This document shows, piece after piece, positions 53,760 to 63,509 of a stretch of 64,000 nucleotides of DNA. This DNA is from CAKZLS01 sp963701445. Its GTDB lineage: Bacteria; Pseudomonadota; Alphaproteobacteria; Rhodospirillales; Defluviicoccaceae. Position numbers and translations under genes: made by a program. The DNA is taken from assembly GCA_963701445.1 (NCBI GenBank), contig CAVPAM010000002.1, forward strand, positions 62,001 through 126,000, read 5' to 3'. The notes under the pieces are model-generated. The model was given only the letters and a program-made list of their open reading frames with translations. It had not been told where the DNA came from and searched no databases. Numbering within the stretch: the stretch's first letter is position 1; every line of letters begins with the position of its first letter.

Positions 53760-54547
53760 TGAAATATGTTGCCCTTGGTCACTGTCGAAATCATGGCGGT
53801 GACGACGATAACGGCGATCAATGCATCCACCCTATCCAAGATGCCTCCGTGGCCGGGGATCAGGTTGCCTGAGTCTTTAACCCCGAACCGCCGTTTTATC
53901 CAGGATTCTAACAAATCACCACCCTGCGCCACGCCGCCCAAAGCGCAACTGAACAGCGCCAACGGCCAAATCTCCCGCAGGCCAAGAACAGCGGCGGCGG
54001 CGGCCCCGGCCAATCCGGCGCACAACACACCTCCGTAAAAACCGGCCCACGTTTTGCCGGGACTAATCCGGGGAGCCAATTTCGGCCCGCCAATGGTCCG
54101 TCCGGTGAGATACGCCCCGATGTCCGAGGCCCAAACGACGGCCAAAAGCCAATAGACCGTCTGCCGTCCGACGTCGGGATCGTTCCGCAGCGCCACGAAA
54201 GCCACCGACGGCAACCCGATATACAACACGCCAGCGGGGAGCCATTTGTTTTGGCCCTTGCAAATCGCGAACACGGCCACCATTCCGGCGCCAAGTACCG
54301 CCAGTGCCGCTTTCGGCATGGCCAACCCCATCATCGCGACGGAAACCATGACCGAAGCGGCCATGATAAGGCCCGCGGCCCGCGATCCCCCCGAGCCGCA
54401 CATACCGTACCATTCGGTCGCCATGAGGCCGGCCGCCACCATGATCAGGAGCCCGAAAACGGGCGAGCCAATGTGGACAATCGCCAGCACCGGAACGGCC
54501 AGCGCGACCGCCGACACCGCGCGGGTCAGCAGCGCACTCGCCATCAA
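53750..54547 (-). CDS. cdsA: Phosphatidate cytidylyltransferase
   Basis: A 265-residue integral membrane enzyme making CDP-diacylglycerol from phosphatidate. Several hydrophobic helices are evident; the CdsA signature near the C-terminus reads SWIKRRFGVKDSGNLIPGHGG, followed by LDRVDAL. The start overlaps the uppS stop (ATGA). It lies between uppS and dxr in the conserved order. Confidence 0.94.
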   Translation of the reverse strand: MMASALLTRAVSAVALAVPVLAIVHIGSPVFGLLIMVAAGLMATEWYGMCGSGGSRAAGLIMAASVMVSVAMMGLAMPKAALAVLGAGMVAVFAICKGQNKWLPAGVLYIGLPSVAFVALRNDPDVGRQTVYWLLAVVWASDIGAYLTGRTIGGPKLAPRISPGKTWAGFYGGVLCAGLAGAAAAAVLGLREIWPLALFSCALGGVAQGGDLLESWIKRRFGVKDSGNLIPGHGGILDRVDALIAVIVVTAMISTVTKGNIFQWL

Positions 54548-55281
54548 ACGCCGACCGCGCCGTATCGACGCTCGCGGCGATGAAATTCTTGGAGAGCTTC
54601 GGCGAAATCTTCCCGCGAGAAATCAGGCCACAGGGTATCCAGAAAAATCAGTTCGGCATACGCCAACTGCCACAGCAGGAAATTGCTGATTCGCTTCTCT
54701 CCGCTGGTGCGAATCAATAGATCGGGGTCGGGAATATCGGCGGTATACAAGGCATTCGCCAGCGTCGTTTCATCTATGTCGTTTGGATCGAGCAATCCCG
54801 CTGCAACCTTTTCGGCGAGAACCATGCTGGCGTTGACGATTTCGGCGCGGCCGCCGTAGCTAAGGGCGATGACCAGCGTGAGACTACAATTGTTTGCCGT
54901 TTGCCGCTCTGCCGTGTCGATCAGTTCGGAGATATCGGCTGGCAACTCCGAGCGGTTTCCGATCACCCGCAGGCGCACGCCATGCTTGTTCAGGAAGCCC
55001 ACCTCGTTCCGCAGGTAGTAGCGGAGCAGGCCCATCAGGTCGCCGATCTCCGACTTGGGACGCTTCCAGTTTTCCGACGAAAACCCGAATAGGGTCAGGT
55101 ATTGCACGCCCGCGCGCATGGCGCTTTCGACCGCGGTCTTTACCGACTCCGCGCCCCGCTTGTGCCCAGCCGTCCTCGGTAATCCTCGAGCCCGCGCCCA
55201 ACGGCCATTGCCATCCATGATGATGGCCACATGAACCAGTTCCGGCAATGGATCCAATGGGACGGGAACGGCTTCTGCCAT
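54544..55281 (-). CDS. uppS: Undecaprenyl diphosphate synthase
   Basis: A 245-residue cis-prenyltransferase. IIMDGNGRWA near residues 20-30 holds the Mg-binding Asp23, and DLLIRTSGEKRISNFLLWQ is the C-terminal signature. The product carries peptidoglycan and glycan units. Start 55281 follows the frr stop directly; the open frame reaches 12 codons further into frr. Confidence 0.95.
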   Translation of the reverse strand: MAEAVPVPLDPLPELVHVAIIMDGNGRWARARGLPRTAGHKRGAESVKTAVESAMRAGVQYLTLFGFSSENWKRPKSEIGDLMGLLRYYLRNEVGFLNKHGVRLRVIGNRSELPADISELIDTAERQTANNCSLTLVIALSYGGRAEIVNASMVLAEKVAAGLLDPNDIDETTLANALYTADIPDPDLLIRTSGEKRISNFLLWQLAYAELIFLDTLWPDFSREDFAEALQEFHRRERRYGAVGV

Positions 55282-55282
55282 G

Positions 55283-55852
55283 TCAAACCTGCAGGATCTC
55301 GCTTTCCTTGTGGGCAAGCACTTCGTCTAGCTTCTTAATGAACGTGTCCGTCAACTCCTGGATTTCACCGCTGTAATCGTGCATTTCGTCCTTGGAGATC
55401 TCGCTGTTCTTTTCGGAGCGCTTGAGTTCCTCCATGGCGTGGCGGCGTACATTGCGGACGGCCACGCGGGCTTCTTCCGTATACCGGCCAGCAACCTTGG
55501 TCAGCTCGATACGCCGCTCTTCCGTCAAGACCGGGATGGGCACTCTCAGCAACTGTCCGTCCACTGAGGGGTTGAGCCCCAGACCGGAGTCGCGAATCGC
55601 TTTTTCCACCGCCTTGACCAAGCTCTTGTCCCAGACCTGCACGGTCACCATTCGTGGCTCCGGAACGCCAAGTGTGCCGACTTGGCTGATGGGCATCTGG
55701 GCGCCGTAGGCATCTACAATCACCGGCTCTAAAAGACTGATCGACGCGCGGCCCGTACGAAGGCCCCCGAGTTCCTTTTGGAGGACTTCCACCGCTCCCT
55801 GCATCTTTCGAGCGACTTCGGCCTTTGTCGTCTTAATGTCGCCTGCGTCCAA
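55283..55852 (-). CDS. frr: Ribosome recycling factor
   Basis: A 189-residue two-domain protein that, with EF-G, splits post-termination ribosomes. GLRTGRASISLLEPV and RVPIPVLTEERRIELTK are signature regions; length is normal. It lies between pyrH and uppS in the conserved order. The purine-rich GGGAGGA upstream of ATG 55852 is a good ribosome binding site. Confidence 0.96.
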   Translation of the reverse strand: MDAGDIKTTKAEVARKMQGAVEVLQKELGGLRTGRASISLLEPVIVDAYGAQMPISQVGTLGVPEPRMVTVQVWDKSLVKAVEKAIRDSGLGLNPSVDGQLLRVPIPVLTEERRIELTKVAGRYTEEARVAVRNVRRHAMEELKRSEKNSEISKDEMHDYSGEIQELTDTFIKKLDEVLAHKESEILQV

Positions 55853-55874
55853 AATCGTTCCTCCCTACTCAATC

Positions 55875-56591
55875 CTACTCGATCGTCGTAAACCTTCCTC
55901 CGCCTGTCACCACTTGCGCCAGCCCGCCCGGATGGTGAATGCTGAAAACAACAATGGGAAGCTTGTTTTCGCGAGCGAGAGCAACGGCCGACGTGTCCAT
56001 GACCTTGAGGTTCGCCGACAGAACGTCCTGATAGGACAGTCTTTCGAACCGCTCGGCGTCATCCGTCTTATTCGGATCGGCGCTGTAGACGCCGTCCACC
56101 TGGGTCCCTTTGAGGAGCACGTCGCAACCCATTTCCACCGCCCGCAGGGCCGCGGCGGTATCGGTGGTGAAAAATGGATTACCGGTGCCTGCGGCGAAGA
56201 TGACAACGCGTCCCTTCTCCATATGACGAATGGCGCGTCGGCGAATGTACGGCTCGCAGACCGTCGCCATGGGTATGGCCGACTGGACCCGGGTATCGAC
56301 GCCCAGCCCCTCGAGAATGCTCTGAACGGCGAGCGCGTTCATCACCGTGGCCAACATTCCCATGTAGTCGGCGCTTGTTCTTTCGATACTCGACGCGGCC
56401 GCCGAGACGCCCCGAAAAATGTTGCCGCCGCCGATGACTAGGCAGATCTGAACATCCATTTCGTGGACGCTCTTGATCTCCATGGAAATCCGTTCGACGG
56501 TCGCCGGATCCAGACCGAATGCTCCTTGCCCCATAAGGGCCTCGCCTGACAGCTTCAGCAAAAGGCGACCGTACTTCGATTTCGGCGACAT
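55875..56591 (-). CDS. pyrH: UMP kinase
   Basis: A 238-residue hexameric amino-acid-kinase-fold enzyme phosphorylating UMP. RLLLKLSGEALMG is at the N-terminus, VIGGGNIFRG binds phosphate, and GTGNPFFTTDTAAALRA is another signature. It lies between tsf and frr. ATG 56591 fits the usual N-terminus. Confidence 0.96.
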   Translation of the reverse strand: MSPKSKYGRLLLKLSGEALMGQGAFGLDPATVERISMEIKSVHEMDVQICLVIGGGNIFRGVSAAASSIERTSADYMGMLATVMNALAVQSILEGLGVDTRVQSAIPMATVCEPYIRRRAIRHMEKGRVVIFAAGTGNPFFTTDTAAALRAVEMGCDVLLKGTQVDGVYSADPNKTDDAERFERLSYQDVLSANLKVMDTSAVALARENKLPIVVFSIHHPGGLAQVVTGGGRFTTIE

Positions 56592-56651
56592 TATCGGGTC
56601 TATTCCGGGCGGTGTGCTAACAAGACGGCATCGATCGGGTCTCCGGTGTCC

Positions 56652-57578
56652 TCATCCGCCGACCGCCTTGGCAACCTCGGCCGCGAAATCGTCCCCCTTC
56701 TTCTCGAGGCCTTCCCCCAACGCAAAGCGAACAAAGCTGTTGACGCGCACTGGCGCGCCCGCCTCCTTGGACGCGGTGTCGAGAACACTGGAAATCCTGC
56801 TCTCTCCGTCGATCACGAACGTTTGATCGACCAGACAGGCCTCTTCGTAAAATTTCCGGATGCGGCCCTCGACCATTTTCTCGATGATGTTCTCCGGCCG
56901 TCCGAACTCGCGGGCCTGATCCATCAGGATGTTTCTTTCTCTCTCCACGACCGCCGGATCGAGTTCCTCCCGCGACACGGCCTGCGGAACCGCAGCGGCT
57001 ACGTGCATGGCCAACTGCTTGGCCAGCGCCGGCAATCCAGTTCCGTCGCTCGCGGCTTCAAGCCCCACAAGCACTCCGATTTTACCAATTCCCGGACCTT
57101 GTGCATTGTGCATGTAGAACCCAAGCGCGCCCTGACCGACTTCCATGAACCCCACGCGGCGAAGGTTGATGTTCTCGCCGATGGTGGCGATCAGGTTGGT
57201 CAATTCCTCTTCCACGGTTCGTCCGGAACCGGGATAGGGCATTGCCTTCAGAGCTTCGATGTCTCCTTTCGCTTCCAGCGCCAACTCCGCGACATTGGTC
57301 ACGAAAGCCTGGAAATCAGTATTCCGGGCAACGAAATCCGTTTCCGAATTGACCTCGACAATGGCGCCTTTGTTGTCCTTGACATAGACCCCCACCAAGC
57401 CTTCGGAGGCGATACGTCCCGATTTCTTGGCTGCGGCCGCAAGTCCCTGCTTCCGCAGCCAGTCAGTGGCGGTTTCGATATCGCCAGCGGCCTCGATCAG
57501 AGCCTTTTTGCAATCCATCATTCCGGCGCCGGTCTTGTCCCGCAGTTCCTTAACGAGGCTGGCGGTAATTTCACCCAT
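56652..57578 (-). CDS. tsf: Elongation factor Ts
   Basis: A 308-residue nucleotide exchange factor for EF-Tu. The N-terminal UBA-like region VKELRDKTGAGMMDCKKAL and the TDFVARN motif, which contacts EF-Tu, are present. It follows rpsB by 79 bp, as usual. Confidence 0.96.
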   Translation of the reverse strand: MGEITASLVKELRDKTGAGMMDCKKALIEAAGDIETATDWLRKQGLAAAAKKSGRIASEGLVGVYVKDNKGAIVEVNSETDFVARNTDFQAFVTNVAELALEAKGDIEALKAMPYPGSGRTVEEELTNLIATIGENINLRRVGFMEVGQGALGFYMHNAQGPGIGKIGVLVGLEAASDGTGLPALAKQLAMHVAAAVPQAVSREELDPAVVERERNILMDQAREFGRPENIIEKMVEGRIRKFYEEACLVDQTFVIDGESRISSVLDTASKEAGAPVRVNSFVRFALGEGLEKKGDDFAAEVAKAVGG

Positions 57579-57657
57579 CTCGATCCTCTCTGTCCGCAGT
57601 CACACTGAAAGTATGACTATCGCTAAATGTTTTTGGGGCATTGGAGCGTTTCGGAGA

Positions 57658-58518
57658 CTAGATGCTCTCGACGGGCTTTTCGGCCGCCGCGTCATCCGAT
57701 TCCGCGGGAATAGCAGCTTCGGCGGCTTCTACCGGTTCGGCTGCCTCCTCGACCACGGCCACCACCTCTACCTCGTCCAGTTGCTCCCGCTGTTCCTCCG
57801 CAGCGCCGATATCGACCCCAGCAGCGACCATCTCCTGCTGTATACCACCGAGAACGCTGTCGGCGACCAGATCGCAGTACATGCCAATGGCGCGCAACGC
57901 GTCGTCATTGCCGGGAATGGGGTAATCGATGCCCGTCGGATTGCTGTTGGAGTCTACCACGGCCACCACGGGAATTTTCAGCTTGTTTGCTTCCGCGACG
58001 GCGATAGACTCCTTGTTGGTGTCAATGACGAACAGGATGTCCGGCAAGCCGCCCATATCTTTGATGCCGCCAAGCGCACGCTCCAACTTATCACGCTCGC
58101 GGTTGAGGCGCAGCGTCTCCTTCTTGGTCAGGCCAAGATGTTCCTCGGCGAGCTGTTTTTCCAGCTCTCTCAGGCGCTTGATCGAATTGGAGATCGTCCT
58201 CCAGTTCGTCATCATTCCGCCCAACCACCGGTGGTTGACGTAATACTGGCCCGAACGATTGGCGGCTTCGGCCACTTTCGCGCTGGCCTGGCGCTTCGTA
58301 CCGACGAAAAGCACCCGCCCGCCGGACGCAACCACGTCGCGCACCGCCGACAACGCTCGATGAAGCATCGGAACGGTTTGTTGAAGATCGATGATATGAG
58401 TGCCGTTCCGCACCCCAAACAGGTACGGTTCCATTCTCGGGTTCCAGCGCCGTGTGCTATGCCCGAAATGAACTCCGGCTTCCAACAATTGGCGCATGGT
58501 AAACGCAGGGATCGTCAT
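57658..58518 (-). CDS. rpsB: 30S ribosomal protein S2
   Basis: A 286-residue protein. The start TIPAFTMRQLLEAGVHFGH matches S2, and GGMMTNWRTI lies in the middle. It has a 45-residue acidic C-terminal tail rich in Glu, Ala and Val, as in several alphaproteobacteria. The open frame extends 26 codons further upstream, but ATG 58518 fits the family. It heads the rpsB-tsf-pyrH-frr series. Confidence 0.96.
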   Translation of the reverse strand: MTIPAFTMRQLLEAGVHFGHSTRRWNPRMEPYLFGVRNGTHIIDLQQTVPMLHRALSAVRDVVASGGRVLFVGTKRQASAKVAEAANRSGQYYVNHRWLGGMMTNWRTISNSIKRLRELEKQLAEEHLGLTKKETLRLNRERDKLERALGGIKDMGGLPDILFVIDTNKESIAVAEANKLKIPVVAVVDSNSNPTGIDYPIPGNDDALRAIGMYCDLVADSVLGGIQQEMVAAGVDIGAAEEQREQLDEVEVVAVVEEAAEPVEAAEAAIPAESDDAAAEKPVESI

Positions 58519-58700
58519 GATTATCTTTACCTTTTCCGGTTGAGCCTCCGCGGAGTAGTTCAGGGAAAACCCGAACACCGGAGCGGTTTTCAGCACTGCA
58601 GTAGCCTAAACCGATGATCCGCGTGTGAATTGAAATGCCTGAATACCGCTCCCCTCCCCAGATTGCAAGCCATAAGGGCGACCCGCGTCAATGGCGGCCA

Positions 58701-61700
58701 TTAGATTTCCCAGACGTCCCGCACCCCGGAAAGTGTTTTCAGTTGAAACACCATGGCGGGGTTCACCGCGTACCGGCCAGGCACCGAAAATTCCACCTCG
58801 GTGTCATCTTCGAGACAGGAAATCACGTTGATCCGGCCGCGCCCCAAGCCTCCGTTTGTCAGAGCATCGCCAACCGCCGACACCGCGGCCGGCGTCTCTA
58901 CGAAGACCTGCAGGGTCACGCCCACGCGTTCGGCCACGCGGTCCAAGGCTTCAGCGGACTGTACCGTAAACCGGACGCTCTCGCCCTCGAATTGGGCCCC
59001 CGCCTTCAGGAAAAGGGAATTTCCCGGCTCTAGGAGGTCTCGGGAAGTGGCGAGCACATCCGAAAATACCGTTACCTCGAACAGTCCGGACGGATCCGAC
59101 AACTGTACGAACGCATACCGGCTGCCCTTGCTGGACGTGCGTTCCTTCCTGGAGATGACGGTGCCGGCGAGCGACACCGGTCCCGACTGCCCCCTGGCCA
59201 ACAAGTCGGCGACGCGGGTCACCTTGAGTTGGGTCAACGGCTTTCCATAGGCATCCAACGGATGGGCCGACAGATAAAAGCCGATGGCCTCGAACTCCGC
59301 TTTCAGACGCTCCATGGGCGGCCAGTCCGACGTCTCAGGCAGGGTCAAGGGCCGCCTCATTCCGCCGGCCTGCCCGCCAAAAAGGCCCATCTGCTCGCTG
59401 CACCTCTCTTCGGCAGAGGCATTGGCGTGACGCAGAATGGTCTCGACACTCTCGAACATCTGTTTGCGGTTCGGGTTCAAGCAGTCGAACGCGCCGGCGC
59501 GGAAAAGATTTTCCAGTTGGCGTTTATTGAGGTTGCTCCCACCGATCCGCCGGGCCAGATCGATGACGCTCTCGAAGGGCCCGTTCTGCTCCCGCTCGCT
59601 CACCAGGCTTTTCATTGCTGCTTCGCCAACATTCTTGATGGCCGCGAGCGCATAGCGAATGCACCAGGTTTCTCTTCGGTCTGCGGCTAACGCCTCGACA
59701 CTAAATCCGGCATAAGACGCGTTGATATCGGGCCCCAGCAGGCGAATGCCGAGACGATCCAATTCCTGGCGGAAGGTGTTCAGCTTGTCGGTATTCTGAA
59801 TGTCCAGGGTCATGGACGCCGCCAGGAACTCCACCGGATAGTTGGCCTTCAAGTAGGCCGTCTGATAGGCGATTAAGGCATAGGCGGCGGCGTGGGACTT
59901 GTTGAAGCCATAGCCGGCGAACTTGTTGACCAGATCGAAGATATGGCTGGCCTTGACCTTTGGTACGCCTCGGGCGGTGGCGCCGTCCACGAAGATATGG
60001 CGCTGCTTGTCCATCTCTTCCTTGATCTTCTTGCCCATGGCGCGACGCAGGAGATCGGCGGCGCCAAGCGAATATCCGGACAGCTCCTGGGCGATTTGCA
60101 TCACCTGCTCCTGGTAGATGATGATGCCATGTGTCTCGCGGAGAATGCCTTCCAGTGTCGGGTAAAGGTAGTCCGGATCCTCCTCCCCGTGCTTCCGACG
60201 GATATAGCTCGGGATATTGTCCATGGGACCCGGTCGATACAGGGCTACCACCGCGATGATATCCTCAAACGTATCCGGCTTGAGGTTGCGCAGCACGTCG
60301 CGCATTCCCGAACTTTCCAACTGAAACACCCCGACGGTATCGCCGCGGCTGAGCATCTTGAACGTCTTGGGATCCGACAGCGAGAGGTTGGAGAGGTCCA
60401 CCGTTTCCCCTCTCCCATCCTTGATCAACTCCAGCGCCCGGGCCAGCACGGTAAGGGTCTTCAGGCCCAGGAAGTCGAACTTCACCAGGCCAGCCGCCTC
60501 CACCCACTTCATGTTGAAGCCTGTCACCGGGATATCGGAACGCGGGTCCCGGTAGAGCGGAATCAACTGTTCCAGCGGCCTGTCGCCGATGACGACTCCG
60601 GCCGCGTGGGTTGACGCATGCCGGTACAGGCCTTCGAGTTTCTCGGCGATGCCGATCAGCCGGGCGACAGTCTCGTCGCTTTCTATCATCGCCTGGAGTT
60701 GGGGTTCGCTGTTGACCGCCTGCTTCAACGTGACGGGCTGAGCCGGATTGTTTGGAATTAGCTTGCAGATCTTGTCCACGTGACCGTAGGGCATCCCCTG
60801 GACGCGCCCGACGTCGCGCAGAACGGCGCGAGCCTGCAGCTTTCCGAACGTGATGATCTGAGCGACCCGGTCGCGGCCATACTTTTCCTGCACATGGCGG
60901 ATGACCTCGTCCCGGCGATCCTGACAGAAATCGATATCGAAGTCCGGCATGGATACGCGTTCGGGGTTGAGAAACCGCTCGAACAGCAATCCGAAGCGCA
61001 ACGGGTCCAGATCGGTAATGGTCAAGGCCCAGGCGACCACGGAACCGGCTCCGGATCCGCGGCCCGGCCCCACCGGAATGTTGCGGTCCTTGGCCCATTG
61101 AATGAATTCCGCGACGATGAGGAAGTAGCCGGGAAACCCCATGTCGCAGATTACGTCGAGCTCGTACTCCAATCGCTCCCGGTATGGCTGGGCGGCTTGC
61201 CGCCTCCCGTCCTCGGACTGGTCCGGGCAAAAAACCTGGCTTTCGAGCCGGTGTTCGAGCCCCCGTCTCGCGTCCGCCCGCAGGAGGTCTTCCTCGCTGG
61301 CTCCCGTTCCCTCGCCGTAGGCCGGCAAAATGGGTTCGATGGCCTCGATCATGAAGGCGCAGCGCCTAGCGATCAGCACCGCGTTGTCCACCGCGTCGGG
61401 CAGGTCGGCAAACAGCGCACGCATCTCCGCGCTGGTCTTGAAGTAGTGCTCCGACGTCAGGCGGCGGCGCTCGGTGTCCGAGACATGCGCGCCCTCCGCG
61501 ATACAGATCAGCGAGTCGTGCGCCTCGTCCATGTCGGGAGTGAGGAAAAACACCTCGTTTGTGGCCACCAGGGGCAGATCGAACGTTTCGGCAAGCCTGA
61601 TCATCCCCGGTTCGGTCATCGCCTCCACGTCCAGCCCGTGGCGCATCAGCTCCACGTAGAGGCGTCCCGGAAAGGCCTCGTTCAACACACCGAGAAGCAA

Positions 61701-62189
61701 TTCAGCATCGCCGTCCCGACCTTCCTGTACGAGACGTCCTAGCGGCCCCTGAGCCCCTCCAGTCAAAAGAATGAGGCCTTTCGCGTGTTCGCGGAGAGCC
61801 TGGAGCGAGACCTGCGCCTCGCCAAGATCCTGACAGTGGACATGGGCCATGGCCAGCAGCTCAAGCAGATTACGGTATCCGCCCTCGGTCTGCGCCAGCA
61901 CCACGATCGGATCTGCACTGGGCCGAGCCACCGACCGGCCGTGCATGAAAGGCCCGGTTTCGTCCTCGCGGGACAAACGAAGCTGGCAACCTATGATGGG
62001 TTGAACCCCGGCCTTCGCGAGCGTGGTGGAGAACTCCATGCCACCGAAAAGATTGCTGGTGTCGGTGATCGCAACCGCCGGCATGCGGTTGCTACGGCAG
62101 AACTCACTCAGATCCTTGATGCGAACCGCGCCCTCGGAAAGGGAGTAGGCCGTGTGAACGCGAAGATGGACAAAATCAGCCAGAACCAT
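58701..62189 (-). CDS. dnaE: DNA polymerase III subunit alpha
   Basis: The 1162-residue replicative polymerase catalytic subunit. An N-terminal PHP domain starts HLRVHTAYSLSEGA. The polymerase active site includes PDFDIDFCQDRRDEVI, and GRGSGAGSVVAWAL and the later fingers follow. A tandem helix-hairpin-helix, an OB domain (about 990-1070) and a C-terminal domain close the chain. ATG 62189 was chosen over 62219 because VLADFVHLRVH is the usual start. It lies downstream of lolD. Confidence 0.96.
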   Translation of the reverse strand: MVLADFVHLRVHTAYSLSEGAVRIKDLSEFCRSNRMPAVAITDTSNLFGGMEFSTTLAKAGVQPIIGCQLRLSREDETGPFMHGRSVARPSADPIVVLAQTEGGYRNLLELLAMAHVHCQDLGEAQVSLQALREHAKGLILLTGGAQGPLGRLVQEGRDGDAELLLGVLNEAFPGRLYVELMRHGLDVEAMTEPGMIRLAETFDLPLVATNEVFFLTPDMDEAHDSLICIAEGAHVSDTERRRLTSEHYFKTSAEMRALFADLPDAVDNAVLIARRCAFMIEAIEPILPAYGEGTGASEEDLLRADARRGLEHRLESQVFCPDQSEDGRRQAAQPYRERLEYELDVICDMGFPGYFLIVAEFIQWAKDRNIPVGPGRGSGAGSVVAWALTITDLDPLRFGLLFERFLNPERVSMPDFDIDFCQDRRDEVIRHVQEKYGRDRVAQIITFGKLQARAVLRDVGRVQGMPYGHVDKICKLIPNNPAQPVTLKQAVNSEPQLQAMIESDETVARLIGIAEKLEGLYRHASTHAAGVVIGDRPLEQLIPLYRDPRSDIPVTGFNMKWVEAAGLVKFDFLGLKTLTVLARALELIKDGRGETVDLSNLSLSDPKTFKMLSRGDTVGVFQLESSGMRDVLRNLKPDTFEDIIAVVALYRPGPMDNIPSYIRRKHGEEDPDYLYPTLEGILRETHGIIIYQEQVMQIAQELSGYSLGAADLLRRAMGKKIKEEMDKQRHIFVDGATARGVPKVKASHIFDLVNKFAGYGFNKSHAAAYALIAYQTAYLKANYPVEFLAASMTLDIQNTDKLNTFRQELDRLGIRLLGPDINASYAGFSVEALAADRRETWCIRYALAAIKNVGEAAMKSLVSEREQNGPFESVIDLARRIGGSNLNKRQLENLFRAGAFDCLNPNRKQMFESVETILRHANASAEERCSEQMGLFGGQAGGMRRPLTLPETSDWPPMERLKAEFEAIGFYLSAHPLDAYGKPLTQLKVTRVADLLARGQSGPVSLAGTVISRKERTSSKGSRYAFVQLSDPSGLFEVTVFSDVLATSRDLLEPGNSLFLKAGAQFEGESVRFTVQSAEALDRVAERVGVTLQVFVETPAAVSAVGDALTNGGLGRGRINVISCLEDDTEVEFSVPGRYAVNPAMVFQLKTLSGVRDVWEI

Positions 62190-62300
62190 GAAGACATGAT
62201 TCCACAGCTTGGTTCCCAAGTCACCGGGCAGGATACACCGTTTCCGGATTATCCCAGGAAAAAGCGTCGCCTAATCCGTTTCGGCCTGGAATTCAGTTGA

Positions 62301-62729
62301 TTACTGGATTTCTTTCAGCTCAAGCTTCAACACAGGGCCATCCGGGCTCTTCTCGAATTCTCTAATGATAGCGACAAATGTCACGGGCTGGTCCGGTTTG
62401 AACGATTCGACCTGGGACGGCTTGATCATGAACTGCGCGTCTGGGGCCTTCGTTCCCTGACCTTCGGCATCCAGATCCACGTAAAGATGGCCTTCCTCTA
62501 TGTAATCGTCACCATATCGCTTGGCGGATTCGACAACGCGGCCGGACCATTTGATCTTCTGTCCTCTGATATTCGCGAAATAGGTCTCAAAGGCCGCGGG
62601 ATCCCCGCTCATCGCCTCGCGAACCTCGGCGACTTGCAACTCCGACACCGTTTCGTTGCCGCCGTCGCACGCCGAGAGACCGAGCACCGCAGTGATTCCC
62701 ACCACTAGCCCTAATTTACGCACGTTCAT
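62301..62729 (-). CDS. Predicted lipoprotein with a small beta-rich domain
   Basis: A 142-residue protein with a signal and lipobox LSAC, lipidated Cys21. The mature domain (about 50-142) is beta-rich and has WSGRVVESAKRY, suggestive of an OB-like fold. I do not recognise a family. ATG 62729 follows GGAGGA by 7 bp. It sits between lolD and dnaE, in the same direction as the Lol system. Confidence 0.78.
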   Translation of the reverse strand: MNVRKLGLVVGITAVLGLSACDGGNETVSELQVAEVREAMSGDPAAFETYFANIRGQKIKWSGRVVESAKRYGDDYIEEGHLYVDLDAEGQGTKAPDAQFMIKPSQVESFKPDQPVTFVAIIREFEKSPDGPVLKLELKEIQ

Positions 62730-62804
62730 GACAATTTCCTCCAACTAAATCTTGTTAGTCGCCTTGTCCGCCGATTATTCCCGCAGACAAATAAGGTGTA
62801 CATC

Positions 62805-63509
62805 TCAATCGCTGGCCGGATCGCCTGTTTCCTCGGCCTCTAGAAAACCATCCTCCAACCGCACGGTTCTGTCCATCATGGATGCGAGCATGGGGTTGTG
62901 GGTGGCAATCACCGCGGCGAGGCCGGCGCCACGCGCGAGTTTCAACAACACCTCGAACACCTCGTCGGCCGTGTGCGGATCGAGGTTTCCCGTGGGCTCG
63001 TCCGCCAGCAGAACCTTGGGAGAATTGGCGAGCGCCCGCGAAATGGCGACCCGCTGCTGTTCTCCGCCGGAGAGTTGTCCAGGACGATGCGTTGCCCGAC
63101 CGCTCAATCCCATCCAGTCGAGCAGTTCACCCGCCCGCTCGAAGGCCAGTCTCCTTGGTACTCCCTTGATGATCTGTGGCAGCGCAATGTTTTCCAAGGC
63201 CGAGAATTCGGGAAGCAGGTGATGGTATTGGTACACGAAGCCGATGTTGTGGCGGCGAAGGCCGGTGCGGCCATCCTCGCCGAGTTTGCCGCATGCCTCG
63301 CCCGAGAGGAATACCTCGCCCTCGTCCGGGCGCTCGAGAAGTCCGGCGATATGCAGCAGGGTGGATTTTCCAGATCCCGAAGGACCTACGAGTGCCACGA
63401 TCCGGCCCTCCTCCACCTCCAGATCGATCCCGCGCAGAACCTCCAATGACTTCCGGCCCTGGCGATAGGTCTTTGAAATGCCCGCGAGCCTGAAAACCGG
63501 CTCACTCAT
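62805..63509 (-). CDS. lolD: Lipoprotein-releasing ABC transporter ATPase LolD
   Basis: A 234-residue ABC ATPase. Walker A GPSGSGKST lies at residues 42-50, the signature LSGGEQQRVAISRAL and Walker B LLADEPTGNLD follow. With LolC/E it extracts lipoproteins from the inner membrane for transfer to LolA. It overlaps the LolC/E stop by 8 bp. Confidence 0.93.
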   Translation of the reverse strand: MSEPVFRLAGISKTYRQGRKSLEVLRGIDLEVEEGRIVALVGPSGSGKSTLLHIAGLLERPDEGEVFLSGEACGKLGEDGRTGLRRHNIGFVYQYHHLLPEFSALENIALPQIIKGVPRRLAFERAGELLDWMGLSGRATHRPGQLSGGEQQRVAISRALANSPKVLLADEPTGNLDPHTADEVFEVLLKLARGAGLAAVIATHNPMLASMMDRTVRLEDGFLEAEETGDPASD